Source: Stictocephala bisonia (lineage: Eukaryota > Arthropoda > Insecta > Hemiptera > Membracidae). Taken from it: DNA of 64,000 bases. Within the stretch, counting starts at the first letter, position 1. Each line of letters starts with the position of its first letter. Shown one piece after another: positions 58,678 to 64,000 of this stretch. The stretch lies in assembly GCA_035578905.1 (NCBI GenBank), contig JAQJVL010000248.1:91001-155000 (forward strand), read 5' to 3'. The notes below the pieces were generated by a model. The model saw only the letters and a program-made list of their open reading frames with translations, ran no database searches and was not told the DNA's origin. Position numbers and translations under genes: made by a program.

Positions 58678-59268
58678 CCATGCAGTTCCCCCGGCGGTCG
58701 AAGGGACTAATGAGGGTCGATAATCCTCTGTCCCAAAAATGTCTGCAGTTCCCCCGGTGGTCACTCCGGCGCACTCCGCTTGAACACGCATCACACCTGA
58801 CTCATATTTAACCTTTATATAGGTACCTTTCTTCCGACGGTTATCAAGTTGTAATGACCTAACCTAACCTAACCTCCACTTCTGTCCTTGTTTAGTTAGG
58901 TCACTTTTATAAAATTTAAACCCCCTCATGCACAAATAATACCCGACCTTTTTCACTTAACATGTACCGAACACTACAAGATGCCGTTTCATTCATATTC
59001 ACTCAACACTGTGATCACTTCGAAAGCAGATACAACAATGAGGATCTACACCGGTGTCAACAGCGATGAGTCATACCTACCTGGACATGTGTGGAGAGAG
59101 CATTGCCCTCTCACCCCGGTGATTTTGGGAAAACCCCAATAGGACAGGAGGCAGGGCTGAAAGTGACCGCCGGGGGAATTGCAGTACACCCTAGAAGGGG
59201 CTCCGGGGGAACTGCAGGTACCCTCCGGGGGCTTACCCTGACCGCCGGGGGAACTACAGAACGCCCGT
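58678..59268. mobile_element. Inverted-repeat element with CCCCCGG subterminal motifs and an AACCT core
   Basis: Two copies of GCAGTTCCCCCGGYGGTC lie at the left (58682 and 58745). Three inverted copies of the type CCGGGGGAAYTGCAG lie at the right (about 59170, 59211 and 59243). This is an arrangement like transposase-binding repeats at both ends of a DNA transposon. Between them are 3.6 copies of AACCT (58858-58875). There is no transposase frame, and the exact termini and target duplication are not clear. Confidence 0.55.
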
Positions 59269-59269
59269 T

Positions 59270-59895
59270 ACATAATTACTAGGGGACACCTCTGCACGCT
59301 TTGCGTGCCATCCCAACTCTCGCTGCGCTCGATACACTAGTGAAGTGTTTGCATGTAAGGCCGACTGTATATAACAAAGACACATAATTTTCTTTTGTAG
59401 AGAACTTTGTATCTATCTTACAATTAATTAATAATGTATGACCAAAAAACTATATTTTCCACAAGGTGATTTCTCTTCTTCCCCGTCCCGTAGAACAATT
59501 TATTAATATCCAAAAGACATTAGAGTAATTATGCCATCCTCTAAGGAAATATATTTTAGCTGACACAAAAATCTTCAGTTTCCAAAAAGTAACTTAATTA
59601 TTTATTTTTCAGTGAAATTACATCCTGGATGATGGGAGACAGCAAAATTTACCTAAAATGTAAGTAAACTATTTTAAAATTCTCAGTTCATTATGAAAAT
59701 GTCTACTGTTTTTTTTTTTTTCAAGTTAATGAAGAGGATTTCTTTATAAATTCAATATTTATTATCTTGCTTTCTGTACTATTTTATCATACATTTTAAC
59801 AAATTAGTTCATATTGCTGTTCTTAAACACTGGATTGTAAACTTATTTGCATTTTCTCAGAAAAAAGCTAGAGAAGATGAAAACGCGAGAAACTA
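59270..59895. other. Spacer next to two inverted-repeat elements
   Basis: The left edge is GC-rich (CACGCTTTGCGTGCC; CTCGCTGCGCTCG, both self-complementary) and may belong to the preceding element. The rest is AT-rich with nothing recognised. Confidence 0.3.
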
Positions 59896-59899
59896 GTGC

Positions 59900-60500
59900 T
59901 TTGATGTTGGCCGTAGAACGATTGGCACACATTTTTGGCCGATTTGGAATGGCACGTTTGGCACAGTCATTAGAGGGGATTAAGAAGGGTCAACCTGTAA
60001 GTTTCAGAAAGGCACGATTGGCACACACCGCCCGGCCAGGTAGTAGCAGCCAGGTGGCCAGAATGCGGGAAAATGGGAACTTTTTTGCCCCCGCAAATTC
60101 CCTGCTGTGGTGCTTATTGAAGTAAGCAAAGTTTAAAATTGCGCAACAAATCTGCAGCTATGGCTTCAACGCTAGCTGGATCCAAATGAACAATTAGCAT
60201 TATTATGGTGTAACCTAACCTAACCTAACCTAACCTAACCTAACCTAACCAACCTAGTGAGGTTTAAATTTAAAAATTTGTTATATCACGGGCAAATGAC
60301 TGCCACGCAGAGTTGACGGGAATAATAAAATTCCCGTTTTCCCTCGTTCGATGGCGTCTACCTGGTCGAGCGACTGTGCCAATCCTGTCTTTTCCAAGCA
60401 GGCGAGTTGACCCTACTTATTCCGCTCTAATGATTGTGCCAATACTGCCATGGGCAGAAGGTCCAAAAATGAGTGCCAGTCGTCCCGTCCCCTTGATGTT
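59900..60500. mobile_element. Foldback element with GATTGGCACA repeats and a (CCTAA)n core
   Basis: The left arm (about 59900-60090) and right arm (about 60330-60500) are inverted copies. Each contains three spaced copies of an ACGATTGGCACA-like motif (59918, 59954 and 60014; complement at 60372, 60431 and 60472) and a shared TCATTAGAGGGGATTAAG / GGGTCAAC block. The AT-rich centre includes a perfect telomere-type array at 60211-60250. No transposase was seen. The arms are clearly homologous but diverged. Confidence 0.78.
60211..60256 (+). repeat. (TAACC)n, TTAGG-type telomeric repeat, about 9 units
   Basis: Eight perfect TAACC units are followed by one with a missing T, in the centre of the foldback element. 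It is far from any visible chromosome end. Confidence 0.96.
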
Positions 60501-60504
60501 TACC

Positions 60505-61015
60505 TTGTAATATTAGAAAAAATAGGTAAACTGAACCAGAAATCTCCAATAGTTTTTTTTTTATCTGAAAGCGATTTTGTAACAGCTATAGTCATATATC
60601 CCCCTACCCCACAAATACTATCAGTTTCTTACTTTTTGATTCCTCATAAATTGAAATGTTTACGTTTGTAAAATAGATGTTTAGTCAAAATAACTCGGTT
60701 ATTAGAAAATATTATCAGTAGCACGCAAATAAATTAACTAATTCACTGTGCCTTTGAGAAACTATGCATCCAGGAAATAATTTTACTATAGTCAAAATAT
60801 GAAATTACTTCTTCATAACGAAATTATGTTGCAAGTTTTTCAGAGCTTATTTTAGATAACATAGACGTTACGATTGATCAGACAGCCAAGAATGTCACCT
60901 TGTTTCATACTCAGTACTCCATGAGCCATGCCTGTAAATGGTTGATACTTAACTGTAATCAGCGTCTTAGAGATGAATAATGAGTGATTTACTTTGATTA
61001 TTTTAATAGGGAATA
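60505..61015. other. Spacer before the 118-bp array
   Basis: No gene was seen. It contains the exact 20-bp match (60962-60981) to 211-230 at the start of the window. Confidence 0.4.
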
Positions 61016-61020
61016 CTTGA

Positions 61021-61855
61021 CACTTATGAAGTAGCCTGGATGCCGGAATAGCGAATATTTGAAACTTGGGATTCGGGTTGGTGATTTGAATAGAGAATAC
61101 GTGACACAATGTGGGCTATTTGTCGGAATATCATGTGACACTTACGACATAGCCTGGTTGTCGGAATAGGGAATATTTGAAACTTGGGATTCGGGTTGGT
61201 GATTTGAATAGAGAATACGTGACACAATGTGGACTATTTGTCGGAATATCATGTGACACTTACGAAATAGCCTGGTTGTCGGAATAGGGAATATTTGAAA
61301 CTTGGGATTCGGGTTGGTGATTTGAATAGAGAATACGTGACACAATGTGGACTATTTGTCGGAATATCATGTGACACTTACGAAATAGCCTGGTTGTCGG
61401 AATAGGGAATATTTGAAACTTGGGATTCGGGTTGGTGATTTGAATAGAGAATACGTGACACAATGTGGGCTAGTTGTCGGAATATCATGTAACACTTACG
61501 AAATAGCCTGGTTGTCGGAATAGGGAATATTTGAAACTTGGGATTCGGGTTGGTGATTTGAATAGAGAATACGTGACACAGTGTGGGCTAGTTGTGGGAA
61601 TATCATGTAACACTTACGAAATAGCCTGGTTGTCGGAATAGGGAATGTTTGAAACTTGGGATTCGGGTTGATGATTTGAATAGAGAATACGTGACACAAT
61701 GTGGACTAGTTGTCGGAATATCATGTAACACTTACGAAATAGCCTGGTTGTCGGAATAGGGAATGATTGAAACTTGGGATTCGGGTTGGAGGTTTGAATA
61801 GAGAATACGTGACACAATGTGGGCTAGTTGTCGGAATATCATGTGACATTTATGT
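61021..61855. repeat. 118-bp tandem array, seven units
   Basis: The landmark CACTTAYGAAATAGCCTGG recurs at 61021, 61139, 61257, 61375, 61493, 61611 and 61729, exactly 118 bp apart, with 90-99% identity by eye. A truncated eighth start is at 61847. Overlapping minus-strand frames of 67 codons, one per unit, are products of the repeat. Confidence 0.96.
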
Positions 61856-61859
61856 TTTC

Positions 61860-63880
61860 GGTCGTTTGTTCAAAGTGCAAAGGATGTGTTTGACACCGAT
61901 ACAGTTCGCAATAGTTGTTTGCATACCAGATGTTACCAGTCTCGTTCCCCAAAATCCTCCTTATATTTCACAAAGTACCCAGTAGTTATGAGTGTCGTTA
62001 TGAGCTATAACTTTCACATCAGCATTTTATTTCCTTTACAAAACGCGTGGGTCCTGAGTTTCCATCTTTCGTTTGTGGTCACTCCCTGTTGTCACTTGTT
62101 TCTTCTTTATTCTTATCATTTTTGTATTTTGAGCTTCTATATATTCCATATTAAATACCAACGAAAAAGTAAACGTATTATCTCATAGATTCATGTGTCT
62201 TTATAATGCGCATTTTTTATTGTTCTGTGGATTCATTAGGTTATGAGATGCTAATGTAGTTGAGGGACCTCTTAATAGTTCATGGTCCTAGTTGTGGAAA
62301 AACTTATGTTATTATATACTAACACAGACTCCTTATTACTTACGCATATTACAACTTTAATTTTAACTTTATTTCCTCCTAATAATTTATATAAATTTTT
62401 ATTTTTAATTTTGTTATTGCTAATTTTGTTAGTTTTATCGTTGGTTTTCTTAGTTTTCAATATTTTTATTGGTAGTGTTACAAGTTGCTAACTATTTACT
62501 GTTGGTTTGTTTATAATTTGTTATTTACTTTACGTTAAAACTTAAATTGTTTTCGAAAATGTAAAGAAGTTTTGTTAATGCATCGCATTTTGTTGTTGTT
62601 AGTGTTTATTATTTTGTTGTTGTTATTTTTCTCCCGTAGTTATGTTATATCATGTTTATTTTGAATAGTATTACAGTAATTTATATCATTCTAGGTGGAT
62701 ATTATTGTTAAAAGTTTTTGCTGCATAATGATGGACTTTTGTTATTTGGATGGATGGTTTAAATTATTTAACTGGTGTTTGGTTGTTGCTCAATTAATTG
62801 CCATTTCATTTTAACTTAAATTGTATTTATTTTGTTTAATGCCACTTTGTAATGGATCTGTTGGCTTAAAGAGGCATTCAAATAAACAATTGCAATTTCA
62901 ATTACCTTTAATCGACTTCAAGGATTCGGGTATCTCTATTTTATTCCATGTAACTCAAATATGGCCCCTTGAGGACATATACGACTTAATTTGTTCTGTG
63001 TGACGATGGCATCTGCGTGAAGGTTTTTCATTTCCTTCGACAGATTCATTCGCTCATACTTATTGACACGGGTTCAATTCTAAAGCAGTGATCGCTCTCT
63101 AAAAGTCATTCATTCGTCGGTTGATTCAGTACAACTCTGTAGTTCAGAAGATGAGAAGTTGAATCGCCGTCAGGATAAATAGTGACGAGACACCAAGAAT
63201 ATTGAAGACCACAAGTATTGAGTAAAACCAAAAAGGCATCGAAAATACTTCTTCCCGTTACTAAAAAACGAGGTAATAATTAGTTATGTACCTAATTATA
63301 ACATCGGCCAATGCACACTTATGAGAAAACATTGTTGGGATCAGTGGTATTGGTATGATGAAACATGAAATAACTTGTTATACAATTCTAAATTACTCGT
63401 TTATGAAATGTTATTAAACTGAGAAGGCTTTCAAATCACTAGGTAAATTATAACCAATGTGGAAAACGGGATTCGCTAAACACATACAAAGCTAAAAGTC
63501 CTTGAACGTTTGATCCACGTTGTACAAAGCACCCTACAAACACTTTGATCGCCAGCAGTTAAACCTCAGACACTTAGCAACAGGGAAAATTCAATTAATG
63601 CTAAACAGCAACTAAGTACCTTATTCTCTAAAGGTAGTTAGGGAAGTTCAGGAAATGTGACTTAATTATTGCGCTAACCGTTTGGTTTGATGCATACTCC
63701 ATCGCCAGTTTTTATTCCTGGCATTTCATTGAAAGATTTTTCTTCTGTGAAAATATTTCACCCAAACTTTTATTAATGCAACCTTAAATCTAGCTTAGTG
63801 ACACTCACGTTGAACAGAGTAAATTAGATGATCATAATTGTCATGGTGACAACGACACACGAATCTGTTCCTTAACACTC
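61860..63880. other. 2-kb AT-rich stretch, no gene seen
   Basis: No sustained coding pattern, TIR pair or array was identified. Confidence 0.35.
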
Positions 63881-63884
63881 ATTG

Positions 63885-64000
63885 GGGCCCTCCCACCCAC
63901 CCTAAGGACATGACTCCTTGAATCCCACCTACCCACCCACCCTACAGTCACAACTACTTGGGAAACAGACTATCCATATAGCCTACTCTCTCACCCACTC
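63885..64000 (-). repeat. CCCACCCACC minisatellite at the window edge
   Basis: TCCCACCCACCCTAAGGACA, CTACCCACCCACCCTACAGT and a final CTCTCACCCACTC look like the complement of the GTGGGTGGG family. The array may continue beyond the window. Confidence 0.6.

Noticed and set aside
59280..59335. GC-rich CTCGCTGCGCTCG patch as bacterial contamination
   Set aside because: It is short, embedded in AT-rich repeat DNA and next to a TIR-like structure. Similar patches occur in transposon ends.
60211..60256. Chromosome end
   Set aside because: Only about 9 units, with unique sequence on both sides, inside an inverted-repeat element.

Overview
The window is AT-rich, repeat-dense nuclear DNA of an animal, most likely an insect. 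The evidence is short perfect (CCTAA)n runs, the TTAGG-type arthropod telomere repeat; a mariner-like transposase with an N-terminal HTH typical of insect copies; CR1/Jockey-type non-LTR retrotransposons; and many small terminal-inverted-repeat (TIR) elements with TA, TTAA or 8-bp target duplications. A hemipteran would fit, but I cannot fix the species. No complete host gene, functional tRNA or rRNA is visible. The best host-gene candidate is a possible terminal exon near the left edge (599-874, minus strand) with a poly(A) signal 58 bp downstream. Everything else I can name is mobile or tandemly repeated DNA, usually decayed.

Layout. 0-1.66 kb: candidate exon. 1.67-4.07 kb: two abutting tandem arrays (92/91 bp, then about 144 bp). 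4.9-5.6 kb: a tRNA-like sequence between direct repeats. 6.6-14.95 kb: one old minus-strand CR1-like retrotransposon, with a PHD-type ORF1, an endonuclease and a reverse transcriptase. It is split by a palindromic mariner-like element (7.11-8.16 kb), by a piggyBac-like TTAA element (8.92-11.87 kb) that itself carries a plus-strand non-LTR retrotransposon, and by a CA-rich insertion (13.5-14.2 kb). At the first two breaks the CR1 reading frame is restored when the insert and one target copy are removed. 18.6-19.07 kb: a degenerate telomere-like array between inverted repeats. 19.92-22.39 kb: an almost intact mariner-like transposon with about 400-bp TIRs and one frameshift in its transposase. 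23.3-25.0 kb: 60/61-bp satellite. 27.9-28.9 kb: 36-bp minisatellite. 32.5-33.2 kb: a probable non-LTR 3' end. 33.6-41.3 kb: a 146-bp satellite in two blocks, each followed by a homologous spacer that carries the same TIR insertion. 41.95-43.1 kb: 39-bp minisatellite. 46.8-60.5 kb: a run of small DNA transposons and foldbacks, a tRNA-derived SINE and dispersed repeats. 61.0-61.9 kb: 118-bp array.

The most unusual pattern is that three unrelated inverted-repeat structures (18.6, 58.7 and 60.2 kb) each enclose TTAGG-type telomere-like repeats. The second is the clean stratigraphy of the 6.6-15 kb nest. The third is the duplicated satellite-plus-spacer block. All coordinates, periods and alignments were read by eye; no search or alignment program was run.
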